Of a DNA stretch of 64,000 nucleotides, positions 32,236-40,941 are shown in pieces. The stretch spans positions 8,326,501 to 8,390,500 of the forward strand of contig NZ_CP091881.1 in the NCBI RefSeq assembly GCF_022163125.1. The letters run 5' to 3'. This DNA is from Paenibacillus sp. HWE-109. Its GTDB lineage: Bacteria; Bacillota; Bacilli; Paenibacillales; NBRC-103111. The notes below the pieces were generated by a model, which was not told the DNA's origin, searched no databases, and saw only the letters and a list, made by a program, of their open reading frames with translations. Every line of letters starts with the position of its first letter. Positions within the stretch are counted from its first letter, which is position 1. A program made the position numbers and the translations under genes.

Positions 32236-33399
32236 ATGAAACAAGCAATAAGCGGATTTTTCAAACAAGGAACGACGAAGGTTGGTATCATCACAGCCAT
32301 TACATTTCAACTGTTATTCAGCATTATTTGGATGACAGGGTACGCAGGCGTATCGGATAATACAGGCAATTTAAAGATTGCGATCGTGAATGAGGATCAG
32401 GCGATGGGCAGTAAAATCGTTCAGAATCTTCAAGCCAATCTGCCTTTCAAAACGGAAGTTATCGCTTCCAATGAACAAGCGCAACAGATGCTCGACGATC
32501 GAGAAGTCCAAATGGTGATGAAAATCGCGGGTGATTTTACGAAACAATTGCAAACGGCAGGGCAAACGGTGCCCATTACGTATACGATTAATGAATCAAA
32601 CCCGTCGATGACGAAGTCCGTCATGCAAGCCGTAGCAGGTAATATCACATCAACCGTCAATAAAGAAGCTGTGGCAGCAGGTGCAACGGCCGTGCTTACC
32701 CAGATGAATCCGAAACTGCCGGCTGAGCAAGCGGGACAAATCGGTCAAGGATTGGCGACCAAAGTAACCTCCGATATTCAAAGTACGAATAAAGTCAAGG
32801 ATATGCCGAATCAAATGCTGCCGATGATGCTCGTGCTGGCTTCCATCGTTGGGACGATGATCATGGGAATGAACTTTAGCGTGTCAACTAAAATGCTCGG
32901 TGCCTCTGTTTCTAAAGGCGGTCTGCTAGGCGCTCGTATCATGGTGACTGCCGCTGCGGCAATTGTTGTGGGTCTCATTAGTGCGATTATGGTTGTTTCC
33001 TTAGGCGGGCATGTGGAGAAAGGCTTTATGGCGTTATGGGGGTTCGAATCTCTGTTTCTATTAACCTTTGCATTCGTTGCACAAATGTTTTTGACTTTGT
33101 TTGGGAACGCAGGTATGCTATTTAACATCGCGATGTTATCCTTGCAATTGGTCTCATCAGGGGCGATTGTCCCGCGTGAGCTTTTATCAAATTTCTATCA
33201 TTCAATCAGCAACGCATTCCCTGCAACTTATGCCGTTAATGGCGCTATGAACATTTTGTTTGGCGGTCCCGGTGCAACCAAAGAAGTTGGGTTCCTTTTC
33301 CTCATCGCAGGAATTGCACTTGTCGTGGATATTGCCGTTGTCTTTGTGAAAAAGACGAAAGCCGCGCCTGTCGGGCAACAGCTTCAAAAAACTGCGTAA
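32236..33399 (+). CDS. ABC-2-type / YhgE-like membrane permease
   Basis: 387 residues from ATG 32236 (AAGGAG at 32221-32226). One N-terminal membrane segment (TFQLLFSIIWMTGYAG), a long outside domain (about 45-190) with the YhgE/Pip-like opening LKIAIVNEDQAMGSKIVQNL, then five to six C-terminal membrane segments. No ATP-binding partner is encoded here. Such proteins export lipids, toxins or drugs or act as phage receptors (Pip). The TetR gene follows 24 bases downstream and shares the promoter. Confidence 0.88.
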   Translation: MKQAISGFFKQGTTKVGIITAITFQLLFSIIWMTGYAGVSDNTGNLKIAIVNEDQAMGSKIVQNLQANLPFKTEVIASNEQAQQMLDDREVQMVMKIAGDFTKQLQTAGQTVPITYTINESNPSMTKSVMQAVAGNITSTVNKEAVAAGATAVLTQMNPKLPAEQAGQIGQGLATKVTSDIQSTNKVKDMPNQMLPMMLVLASIVGTMIMGMNFSVSTKMLGASVSKGGLLGARIMVTAAAAIVVGLISAIMVVSLGGHVEKGFMALWGFESLFLLTFAFVAQMFLTLFGNAGMLFNIAMLSLQLVSSGAIVPRELLSNFYHSISNAFPATYAVNGAMNILFGGPGATKEVGFLFLIAGIALVVDIAVVFVKKTKAAPVGQQLQKTA

Positions 33400-33423
33400 C
33401 CTAATAAGGAGGGCGCTACCGCA

Positions 33424-34035
33424 GTGGTTGATCAAGAGTTAGATATGAAAATGAAAATTCTTCTGGCAGCGAAAAAGCTGTTCGCCAAGAATGGTTATGA
33501 CGCAACCAGTGTCCGTCAAATATGTGAGGAGGCCGGGGCCAATGTGGCTCTGGTTTCCTATTATTTTGGGGGAAAAGAGAGCGTTTTCCATGAGATTTTC
33601 AAACAATTTTTCCCCAATGACAAATTGAATGCTTTATTTGATATTGAAGATCCTTTGATTGGCATTAATTCGATCATATCAGAAGTTATCGTGATCAGAA
33701 ATCAGGACCCTCAATTAATTGCAATGATGCAGATGGAGATTATTACGATTACCACGCGGGTGGATCATATGAGGGAAATTGTGTATCCCATTTGGAAAAA
33801 ACTCAGAGATTTTCTCGATAAAGGTCGGAATGACGGGATTTTCAAGTTCGATTCTCTCGATAGCACGCTGATGTTTGTGTTGGGATCGATCTTTTTCTAC
33901 AAGCAGCGGGAGTTTTTTGAACTGATGTTTACGGAGGAGCGGCCTGATATGGACACGCTTATTCGACAGACCTCAGCCTATGTGCTGAATGGCTTGGGTT
34001 ATCAAAGTAAAGGAGCTGGAAGTGAGAATGGATAA
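33424..34035 (+). CDS. TetR-family transcriptional repressor
   Basis: 203 residues from GTG 33424 (AAGGAGGGCG upstream). N-terminal HTH: KILLAAKKLFAKNGYDATSV, then ICEEAGANVALVSYYFGGKE; the C-terminal helical ligand domain follows. Second gene of the operon behind the tandem palindrome; it very likely autoregulates the operon and releases DNA on binding the compound that the permease exports. Confidence 0.92.
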   Translation: MVDQELDMKMKILLAAKKLFAKNGYDATSVRQICEEAGANVALVSYYFGGKESVFHEIFKQFFPNDKLNALFDIEDPLIGINSIISEVIVIRNQDPQLIAMMQMEIITITTRVDHMREIVYPIWKKLRDFLDKGRNDGIFKFDSLDSTLMFVLGSIFFYKQREFFELMFTEERPDMDTLIRQTSAYVLNGLGYQSKGAGSENG

Positions 34036-34987
34036 ACGTTATATCGTCTGTTTAGGGGAATTATTGATTGATTTTGTACCGGAAGTGAATGGGCAAGCCT
34101 TGGCGGATGTGACCAGCTTCCAGCGGGCGGCGGGCGGAGCGCCGGCCAATGTGGCTGCGGCGGTCGCCAAGCTCGGCGGCGACGCCAGGTTTATTGGCAA
34201 AATCGGCCGCGACCCGTTCGGCGATTTCCTCGTGCGCACGCTTGACGAAGTCGGCGTGCACACGGCTGTTGTGCAGACCGACGAGGCGAAGACCGGTCTG
34301 GCGTTTGTATCGCTGCGCGCGGACGGTGAGCGCGATTTCTTGTTTTTCCGCGACCCGGCGGCGGACATGCTGCTGCGCGCAGACGAAGTCCAGTCGCAGT
34401 GGCTGGAAGACGCAGCGGTCTATCACTTCGGCTCGGTATCGCTGATCGCCGAGCCTTGTCGTACGGCTACGCTCGACGCGGCTCGCCGGGCCAAAGATCT
34501 TGGCGCATTGGTGTCGTATGACCCCAATGTGCGCCTTGCGCTGTGGCCGAGCGCTGACGCAGCGCGGGCCGAGATCCTTGCGCAGCTTCCGCTTGCGGAT
34601 GTGGTCAAGGTCAGCGAGGAGGAGATTGAATTCCTCCTCGGCGTGGACGCGACCACAGGTGCGCAGCAGCTGCTGCAGCAGGGGCCTAAAGTGGTGATCA
34701 TCACTTTAGGTGCTAAGGGCTGCCGTGTCGTGACCGCACGGCAGGATGTGGTAATCCCCGGCACGCCTGTGGCAGCCGTGGATACAACCGGCGCCGGCGA
34801 CAGCTTCGTCGGCGGCATGCTCTACCAGTTGGCGTCGCTGGGCGTGACGCAGAGAACGATCGTTGACGCGCTGGCGGAGCCTGGCGCGGCGGAGCGTGTT
34901 TTCGCCTTCGCCAACCGTGTCGGCGCGATCACGACCACCCGCCGGGGAGCGATTCCTGCACTGCCAACGCTTGCTGAAGTGCAGTAA
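34028..34987 (+). CDS. PfkB-family sugar kinase, fructokinase-like
   Basis: 319 residues. ATG 34028 fits the family start (YIVCLGELLIDF); GTG 34022 is an alternative better spaced from AAAGGAG. The first PfkB signature is AAGGAPANVAAAVAKLGG, the second and catalytic DTTGAGDSFVGGMLY (base Asp). GERDFLFFRDPAAD is typical of fructokinases. Product would be fructose 6-phosphate or a related sugar phosphate. It overlaps the TetR gene by 8 bases, so it may be in the same transcript even though the functions look unrelated. Almost the whole gene is much richer in GC than its neighbours. Confidence 0.88.
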   Translation: MDKRYIVCLGELLIDFVPEVNGQALADVTSFQRAAGGAPANVAAAVAKLGGDARFIGKIGRDPFGDFLVRTLDEVGVHTAVVQTDEAKTGLAFVSLRADGERDFLFFRDPAADMLLRADEVQSQWLEDAAVYHFGSVSLIAEPCRTATLDAARRAKDLGALVSYDPNVRLALWPSADAARAEILAQLPLADVVKVSEEEIEFLLGVDATTGAQQLLQQGPKVVIITLGAKGCRVVTARQDVVIPGTPVAAVDTTGAGDSFVGGMLYQLASLGVTQRTIVDALAEPGAAERVFAFANRVGAITTTRRGAIPALPTLAEVQ

Positions 34988-35037
34988 AAGCGTGTGACAT
35001 AGTTCTTATTTTTCCGGAACGAGTAATGTGTGTTGTT

Positions 35038-35220
35038 CTAACGAACTGTATCGTGTTTATAGTCGAATAATTTGCTTCTTTATTTTTCTAATGAACTCAG
35101 TCGGTGTTATGGGGTAGTGTACAGGCGGAAAAGTGGCTTTTTGCAGAAATAGCGTGTCTCGGATTCGTAAAAATTTCAAAATGCTGTTTTTTGCTGAAAT
35201 AGCGGTTGCTGAGTTCGTAA
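35038..35220 (+). repeat. 184-bp-type intergenic element, diverged copy
   Basis: Starts CTAACGAACTG and ends GAGTTCGTAA, 183 bases. Keeps the internal CTAATGAACTCAGT and GGTGTTATG words, but the second half instead repeats a CTGAAATAGCG-type word (GCAGAAATAGCG, GCTGAAATAGCG). The rest of the interval 34988-35379 holds no gene. Confidence 0.75.
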
Positions 35221-35276
35221 GATATATATTGAATCATGGAAATTTATGTGTTATTTTTAGGTTATAGCTTTTTGCG

Positions 35277-35321
35277 AAGAACGCAAATTTCGGATGGATG
35301 TCCGAGGTTTGCGTTCTTTTT
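35277..35321 (+). terminator. Strong hairpin with T-run upstream of the pilus operon
   Basis: AAGAACGCAAA (35277-35287) pairs with TTTGCGTTCTT (35308-35318) around an inner TCGGA/TCCGA stem, followed by T. No gene ends within 280 bases upstream on the same strand, and the pilus operon begins 58 bases later. It may end a leader RNA, an attenuator, or read-through from the kinase gene. Confidence 0.75.
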
Positions 35322-35379
35322 GTTTCCAGGTGTGCCCAGAGGCACGCATGATTTACTCCAGCTATGGGGAGGGGGTGAG

Positions 35380-36090
35380 ATGTTGAATCGCAGGAGAAGC
35401 CTGCTTATTAGTGTGGTTTCAGCGGTGTTAGCGGCGGCTTTGGTGTATGGGGTATATGTGCTGCAAGTGAATCAAGTGGAACTGCAGATGACGATTCGGG
35501 TGGTGGTGCCTAAGGATTTTATTCGTGCAGGTGTCCTCGTTCGAGAGGATATGTTGGAGTTTAGAATGGTTCAGAAAGGTAGTTATACCTTAAGCATGCT
35601 GACGAAGATGGATGAGGTGGTTGGGCAGGAGACACTGATTCCACTAGGGAAGCAAGAACCTATTCTGAGGTGGAAAGTGAATCGCTATCACTTGCTTCCG
35701 AATGAGCGGCAGGCTACTTTTCAAGTGCCTAAAGAGTACTTGTTATCGGTTTCCAATGGCATTCGTGCTGGGGACAGAGTTCGGGTCTATTTGTCATCTG
35801 CGGATGGCAGTTCGCGGAGACTTTTTGAAGAGCAAGAGATTACAGTTGCCTCAGTGAAGTCCTCTGCTAATGTCGAGGTGGATAATCCGAAGAATTCAAA
35901 CCTGCTTTCCAAAGTAGAGGGGGACAAGGAGAAGATGTACGCCTCCCGCTTGGAAGCCAACGGAGCAATTGACCAGATTAATCTGAATCTAGCCGAGAGC
36001 GAGTGGCTTGAGATCGATCAATTGTGCAGCTCGAAGAAAGCGAAGCTGGTCATTGCCTTTAGCTCGACTTCGATTCTGGCAGAAGATTGA
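35380..36090 (+). CDS. CpaB/SAF-domain pilus assembly protein
   Basis: 236 residues from ATG 35380 behind GGGGAGGGGG. One N-terminal membrane segment (LLISVVSAVLAAALVYGVYV) then a SAF domain (VVPKDFIRAGVLVREDMLE, then DEVVGQETLIPLGKQEPI) followed by a beta-rich region (GIRAGDRVRVYLS). CpaB/RcpC proteins work outside the membrane in Tad pilus assembly. First gene of an eight- to nine-gene operon. Confidence 0.85.
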   Translation: MLNRRRSLLISVVSAVLAAALVYGVYVLQVNQVELQMTIRVVVPKDFIRAGVLVREDMLEFRMVQKGSYTLSMLTKMDEVVGQETLIPLGKQEPILRWKVNRYHLLPNERQATFQVPKEYLLSVSNGIRAGDRVRVYLSSADGSSRRLFEEQEITVASVKSSANVEVDNPKNSNLLSKVEGDKEKMYASRLEANGAIDQINLNLAESEWLEIDQLCSSKKAKLVIAFSSTSILAED

Positions 36091-36105
36091 AAGGAGGCGT
36101 TTGCA

Positions 36106-37341
36106 TTGAATATGGGGCTGATTTCCAATGACCAACGATTAATCGATGAAATTATTAATGTGGTTTATATGAAACCATTAGATTGGATTGTCGCATCTGA
36201 GGCAGAAGATTTTGCTAATAAAGCAAAGGGAATCGCATTGTCTCATGTGATTATTTCGGATCGGGAGTTAGACTACAGTCATTTGGAAGTGTATCTGGAA
36301 GACTTGCAACAACAGAATACGGAGTTGCGGATTATGGTTATGCTTTCGAACTACCATGACGCTTTAATTAATGACAAGTACGTGAAAATGTGCAAGTTGA
36401 TGCGATTGGATTACATTCAACCAGGGCGGAGTACAGCGGTGATCGCCGATGACATTCGGGCATGGGTCGATGGGGCTGGAGGGGATCAAGCGAATACGCA
36501 GCCAAGAGGAAAACTGCTCGCCTTTGTAGGTTCCACTCCTAACATCGGTACGACTTTGGCTTCATTTGGTGTAGCTTACTCTTTGGCTCTAGAAACTTCT
36601 AAGAAGGTAGGATTCCTTTGTTTAAATCTAAAAAGTTCTAAACTTCATCGCTATCTGGGTCGAGAAGAGCATGTTTTTACACTGGATGGTCTGAGGGCAG
36701 AGCTGAAAGCACAAAGTCTTACTCCCGACAGACTGTTGCAAGTATGTGATAAGCCCAAAGGAGGTCATGGGCTGCACGTCCTCTATGGGAATATGCTTCG
36801 TGAGCAGGCGGAGTTTTTTTCTCCATCCGAAATTGTGCATCTGCTGCGAGTAGCAAGGAGATCTTTTGACATCTGCATTATTGAAGTGAATGCATACTGG
36901 GATAATGCGGCAACGGTTTGCGGGCTTTTGGAAGCCGATAGCAGAATCGTCGTAACGACCGCGGATATCGCTCATTTTCAAGAAGATTTCTCAAGATGGA
37001 TCAAGCAGGTCGGCTCCGTTTTCGGGCTGCAGGCGGATAGCTTCGAGCTGCTGGCTGTTCAGACAGATTGGCATGCCAAGCATAGTGAGTTCACGATCAA
37101 AGATATTCGCAAGGAAACCCAACTGCATTTAATCGGCCAAGTTTCTAAGCACGCAGATGCGCTCTCGCGCTGCAATCAAGGAAAGTTGCTTGATCTGCTT
37201 GCAGCAGGTCATCCCATGCTAGAGGAGGTAGGGGCAGTCTCGCGCAAATTCATAGATTACTACAAATGGCCAAGGAAGGTGAGTTTACGGCAAGCAACCT
37301 GGTTGCAGAAGATGATAACAGGAAGACGAGCAGCAACCTAA
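36106..37341 (+). CDS. CpaE/TadZ-like pilus localisation protein with a degenerate P-loop
   Basis: 411 residues from TTG 36106; AAGGAGG at 36091-36097 supports this over ATG 36112. Residues 1-130 resemble a receiver-like atypical domain, 140-400 a MinD/ParA-like fold. The P-loop reads VGSTPNIGTTLASFG: both conserved lysines of the deviant Walker A motif (KGGxGKT) are replaced, so ATP hydrolysis in the usual manner is doubtful; some TadZ proteins are known to be atypical. TadZ marks the assembly site at the membrane. Confidence 0.82.
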   Translation: MNMGLISNDQRLIDEIINVVYMKPLDWIVASEAEDFANKAKGIALSHVIISDRELDYSHLEVYLEDLQQQNTELRIMVMLSNYHDALINDKYVKMCKLMRLDYIQPGRSTAVIADDIRAWVDGAGGDQANTQPRGKLLAFVGSTPNIGTTLASFGVAYSLALETSKKVGFLCLNLKSSKLHRYLGREEHVFTLDGLRAELKAQSLTPDRLLQVCDKPKGGHGLHVLYGNMLREQAEFFSPSEIVHLLRVARRSFDICIIEVNAYWDNAATVCGLLEADSRIVVTTADIAHFQEDFSRWIKQVGSVFGLQADSFELLAVQTDWHAKHSEFTIKDIRKETQLHLIGQVSKHADALSRCNQGKLLDLLAAGHPMLEEVGAVSRKFIDYYKWPRKVSLRQATWLQKMITGRRAAT

Positions 37342-37366
37342 ATTATGCATGGAAGAGGTGAGAGGA

Positions 37367-38800
37367 GTGAGCGAAGAGCGGTTTTCGATTATAACTTATA
37401 TGCATGACCGCAAAATGGAACATAGCCAGAATGGTCTAATGAAAACCGCTTATGACTCAGAAGTGCCAATTAATCGGCCACATGCTAATCAGGATGATAC
37501 GGTTTTCAATCAATGGGTTGAAGACATACGCAGTGAGCTCGTAACGATGAGAGGAAGGACAGAGGCTGAAAAGCAGCTGTACAATGAGACTTTGAATCGA
37601 GCGGTTCTGGGTTATGAAGAGGACCGAGGAAAGCTGCTAGCTATCATCCATGACTTGGTTTCCAAAAGAAGAATCTCAGGAGCAGCACCTAGAACAATTG
37701 GTTATTCAACGCTGCCTGAAGCTATATTTGCTGAGATCATTGGGTTAAATGTACTTGAATTAATACTTAAACAGAAGGAGGGACTTGAAGAGATTCAGGT
37801 CGTAGGAAGGCAGATTTTTGAAGTGCGCGGAGGAATGTCCGCACCGTCTGCTTATATGCTGCCATCTGTGCGCGAATTAGAACGAATTCAGCAAAATTTG
37901 GTGCTTTTTAATAATGATACGTTGAGCCCTAGAAAACGATGGGCAGAAGTTATGCTGCGCGATGGATCGAGGGTTACCATGACAGGCTTTGGATTTACAG
38001 CCGAACCCACCTTAACGATCCGCTTCTATACAGTCAAACGCTTTGATTTGGCCACACTTTCGACTGCTGAATTAGCGACGATGAACAGCAGGATGGAGAA
38101 ACTAATTCTAAGTTTTATCCGTGCGTATTTTAATATAGTTGTAATAGGTTCGACAAACGCTGGAAAGACCAATTTAATTAAAGCAATCATAGCTGAAATG
38201 GATAATAACGAACGAATTATTACGATTGAATCCAGATTCGAACTTAATTTAAAGCGGGATTTTCCCCGGAAAAATATCGTCGAATACGAAATTGATGAGG
38301 ATGATCCGAGGCATTCCGGTCTGCAAGCATTTAAATTGGCTCTAAGGCAATCGCCCAAACGCATTGTTCATGCCGAAATTCGTGATGAGGATGCTAATTT
38401 ATACGTAAGGGCATGTACTCGCGGGCATGAGGGAAGCATCACATCCGTACATGTGAGTCAGTTGGAAGATGTTCCTGATGCAATTACAGATATGTGTATG
38501 CTGGATGGCAGAGGAATGAATCCAAGCCGTTTAACAAAAAGAATTACGGAATATGTGACTCAAATCGGGTTGGAGATGGCGGTTGTGCAGGGAAAACGAA
38601 AAATCGTACGAATCGTCGAATATCGGTATCAACATGACGAGGTTTGCGTCACGGATCTAGCAGCTTATGACAAGTCGACAGAGGATTGGACATTTCCCGG
38701 GAAATTGTCGCTTCATGCATCGCAGAAAATCGCTAAGTCTGACCCAGATGGGTATGTTTTGTTATCAAAGCTCGGTTTTATCGAGAAAGAAGGCGAGTAA
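37367..38800 (+). CDS. cpaF: CpaF/TadA-type secretion ATPase
   Basis: 477 residues from GTG 37367, which has AGAGG at 37354-37358; an ATG at 37349 has no RBS. The C-terminal half has Walker A GSTNAGKTNLI, an Asp-box-like IITIESRFELNL, Walker B-region RIVHAEIRDEDANLYVRACTRG and GHEGSITSVHV, all of the type II/IV secretion ATPase superfamily, CpaF branch. It powers pilus polymerisation on the cytoplasmic side. Confidence 0.92.
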   Translation: MSEERFSIITYMHDRKMEHSQNGLMKTAYDSEVPINRPHANQDDTVFNQWVEDIRSELVTMRGRTEAEKQLYNETLNRAVLGYEEDRGKLLAIIHDLVSKRRISGAAPRTIGYSTLPEAIFAEIIGLNVLELILKQKEGLEEIQVVGRQIFEVRGGMSAPSAYMLPSVRELERIQQNLVLFNNDTLSPRKRWAEVMLRDGSRVTMTGFGFTAEPTLTIRFYTVKRFDLATLSTAELATMNSRMEKLILSFIRAYFNIVVIGSTNAGKTNLIKAIIAEMDNNERIITIESRFELNLKRDFPRKNIVEYEIDEDDPRHSGLQAFKLALRQSPKRIVHAEIRDEDANLYVRACTRGHEGSITSVHVSQLEDVPDAITDMCMLDGRGMNPSRLTKRITEYVTQIGLEMAVVQGKRKIVRIVEYRYQHDEVCVTDLAAYDKSTEDWTFPGKLSLHASQKIAKSDPDGYVLLSKLGFIEKEGE

Positions 38801-38804
38801 TTAG

Positions 38805-39737
38805 ATGGTTTTCGCCAAATATGTCTTTTTAGTTTTGCTGTTTATCCTCGTTTTTATCTGTATTCAATCCATATTGCCCATAATTATCCGACAACGTAAA
38901 GCCAGATATCGGCTGCATTATGTCAAAACCTCAACGTTCGGCACAAGGATCAGCGAATATTTGGGGAATAAGAATGTTTTAGTTAAACATATAAAGGAAA
39001 TGATGGAATCCGTCGAAACAAAATGGAGCCTAAAAACGATGTTGACGGTTACGCTGATATTATTTTTAGCTGGGTTGTTGGTGGGAATCTTATATTTCCA
39101 AACGGTGAAGGGTGTTATGATCCTGACTTCAATTTGCATATCGTTTCCGTATATGATGCTTAGGCTTAAACTGGTTAGTATCAGACTACAGACGCGATTG
39201 GAATTTCTTCCGGCCATAGAAGTGTTCTACCAATATTATTTGGTGGATCACAACAAGAACATTAAGAGCTCACTTAAATATTGCTTGGAAGAAAATCGAA
39301 TTATGTATCCGATTAAACCTATATTTGAGCAGTTGTATCGCAATTTAATGACACAGCGGGGAACGGAGGAAAGCTTGCGTCTATTTTCACTTACATTAGG
39401 CCATGCATGGGCTGATTATTTTTCAGGCATCATGCGGGTTGCTCTGATCGAAGGAAGTTTTGTGGGCGACAGCTTGAAAGAACTGGTGATGGATATGCGG
39501 AAGGCACAGAGATTTGATCAAATGGAAAGAAACCGGCTGTTAGAAATCCGGATAGCCAATTTTACACCCATTTTGTTTCTTGTCTTATTTCTATGTATTA
39601 ATTTCAAAATCAATCCAGACAATGCCTACCTATACTATGTAATTGACCCTGTGGGGAGAAATATGATTTTGGATGCGCTGCTGCTGATTTTTGTTTCGTT
39701 CTTAATGGGCATCTATTTATCGATGCGGAGAATGTGA
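38805..39737 (+). CDS. TadB-like pilus assembly membrane protein
   Basis: 310 residues, starting four bases after the CpaF stop. An N-terminal membrane segment, a pair of segments at about 80-125 (LTVTLILFLAGLLVGILYF), a cytoplasmic helical domain and a final pair (ILFLVLFLCINFK, ILDALLLIFVSFLMGIYL). This is the layout of the TadB/GspF class of platform proteins; primary sequence is divergent, so the assignment relies partly on position between CpaF and TadC. Confidence 0.78.
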   Translation: MVFAKYVFLVLLFILVFICIQSILPIIIRQRKARYRLHYVKTSTFGTRISEYLGNKNVLVKHIKEMMESVETKWSLKTMLTVTLILFLAGLLVGILYFQTVKGVMILTSICISFPYMMLRLKLVSIRLQTRLEFLPAIEVFYQYYLVDHNKNIKSSLKYCLEENRIMYPIKPIFEQLYRNLMTQRGTEESLRLFSLTLGHAWADYFSGIMRVALIEGSFVGDSLKELVMDMRKAQRFDQMERNRLLEIRIANFTPILFLVLFLCINFKINPDNAYLYYVIDPVGRNMILDALLLIFVSFLMGIYLSMRRM

Positions 39738-39740
39738 GCG

Positions 39741-40613
39741 ATGATCCGTATCCTTTCGAATGGTTTGCTTTTCCTGCTGTGCATGGCGATGGTCTATCAT
39801 GGTTTGAAGTTAATGCCCGTTCGCACGAAAAGATGGCGATCTGTTGCTGTGAAAAAAGTGCTGCAAGAGACAAAATTGCCATCATGGTTATTTGTTTGCT
39901 TGGGGCTGCGGCTGAACAAGATTGAGGAAAAGCGTCAATTATTGCTCGGGTGCGGAATTGGGATGAATGCCAGCCTTTATGAAGGAGGAAGAAGAATCTT
40001 GATGGGGGGAGCGCTTATTCTTGCAGCCTTGGGGTATGCGGCGCTTCAGTATCCTATTTTTATTTTCCACCTTCAGCCTGTTTACTTGCTTATAGGCGCT
40101 ATTTGCGCAGGTATCTTTTTATTTGCTGATAAAAAAGTGTTGGCATCCTTGAAGCAGAAGCGTGCCCAACGGATTATTCGTGAGATTTATGTCATAAGTC
40201 ATCATCTCCTTTATTACAAAGGCTCGAATTTACACTTGCATGCTAAGCTTTCCTTGTGTGCAGCGCAAACCCGTTCGATCCGGACACCTTTTCAATTGCT
40301 GCTGAATGAATGGTATCAAGGTTCAGAAACAGCCATTATAAATTTCAAAGCAAGATTAGGGACGGATGAGGCTGTGAGCTTCGGGGAGACCTTGAATGCA
40401 TTGAGGTTGAATGAGCATGACAGCTATTATGAATTGCTCAAGCAAAGAATTCAGGATTATAAGGATAAAATCGAACTGATTCGTGACAGCAAAAAGGAGA
40501 CTGTATCTTATTTGTTGTTCGTCTTGGCCGGGCTGCCTATTCTCAATACGTTTCGGGTTTTTATGTACCCTTGGATTGCTGAGGGGCAGCGGCTGTTTAA
40601 TACGATTAATTAA
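39741..40613 (+). CDS. TadC-like pilus assembly membrane protein
   Basis: 290 residues from ATG 39741. An N-terminal membrane segment, a hydrophobic pair at about 85-130, a cytoplasmic helical domain, and a C-terminal segment (VSYLLFVLAGLPILNTFRVF). Same architecture class as TadB; the two normally form the inner-membrane platform on which the pilin stack is built. Confidence 0.76.
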   Translation: MIRILSNGLLFLLCMAMVYHGLKLMPVRTKRWRSVAVKKVLQETKLPSWLFVCLGLRLNKIEEKRQLLLGCGIGMNASLYEGGRRILMGGALILAALGYAALQYPIFIFHLQPVYLLIGAICAGIFLFADKKVLASLKQKRAQRIIREIYVISHHLLYYKGSNLHLHAKLSLCAAQTRSIRTPFQLLLNEWYQGSETAIINFKARLGTDEAVSFGETLNALRLNEHDSYYELLKQRIQDYKDKIELIRDSKKETVSYLLFVLAGLPILNTFRVFMYPWIAEGQRLFNTIN

Positions 40614-40628
40614 AAAGGGAGATCATTT

Positions 40629-40778
40629 ATGCGGAATATTCTGATAACGGTCATGATGCTCATTGTTGTTGCCTTTCTCTTTACAACCATAATCAATGAC
40701 GGTTCGACAGGGATGAGACGTAATATTTCAACGCATGGTACGCAGGCAAATACAGAAATTACAGCATTAAGGCCATAA
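40629..40778 (+). CDS. Mini membrane peptide 1, pilin candidate
   Basis: 49 residues: a membrane segment from residue 4 (ILITVMMLIVVAFLFTTII) followed by a short polar tail (NDGSTGMRRNISTHGTQANT). GGGAG at 40617-40621 lies seven bases before the ATG. It is too short for common gene-calling cut-offs. It is clearly related to the next peptide (MRxIL, TM, GSxGxR, HG/NGG), and both sit where Flp pilin genes are expected, between the TadC and TadE-like genes. It lacks the typical charged leader and Glu5 of Flp pilins, so it may be processed differently or not at all. Confidence 0.7.
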   Translation: MRNILITVMMLIVVAFLFTTIINDGSTGMRRNISTHGTQANTEITALRP

Positions 40779-40794
40779 GTATGGATCTTTTGAG

Positions 40795-40941
40795 GTGAGA
40801 TCGATTCTAGTAACGGCAATGCTTATTATGGTGATAATCATCCTATATAACAATGTGGTGGGAGGCAGTATGGGGACACGGCAGCAGGTTCATAACGGTG
40901 GTGCAAGGATAAATAGGACGATTGAACAGATAGATCCATGA
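40795..40941 (+). CDS. Mini membrane peptide 2, paralogue of peptide 1
   Basis: 48 residues from GTG 40795 (RBS weak: GGATC at 40783). Begins MRSILVTAMLIMVIIILY and continues NNVVGGSMGTRQQVHNGGAR; residues MR-IL-T-M, the hydrophobic run, GS-G-R and NGG align with peptide 1 after trimming. Its TGA overlaps the ATG of the next gene (ATGA), which ties it into the operon and supports that it is translated. Confidence 0.68.
   Translation: MRSILVTAMLIMVIIILYNNVVGGSMGTRQQVHNGGARINRTIEQIDP

Noticed and set aside
35221..35380. Cyclic di-GMP riboswitch upstream of the pilus operon
   Set aside because: A terminator-like hairpin is present but I could not find an aptamer core, so it is not listed as a riboswitch.
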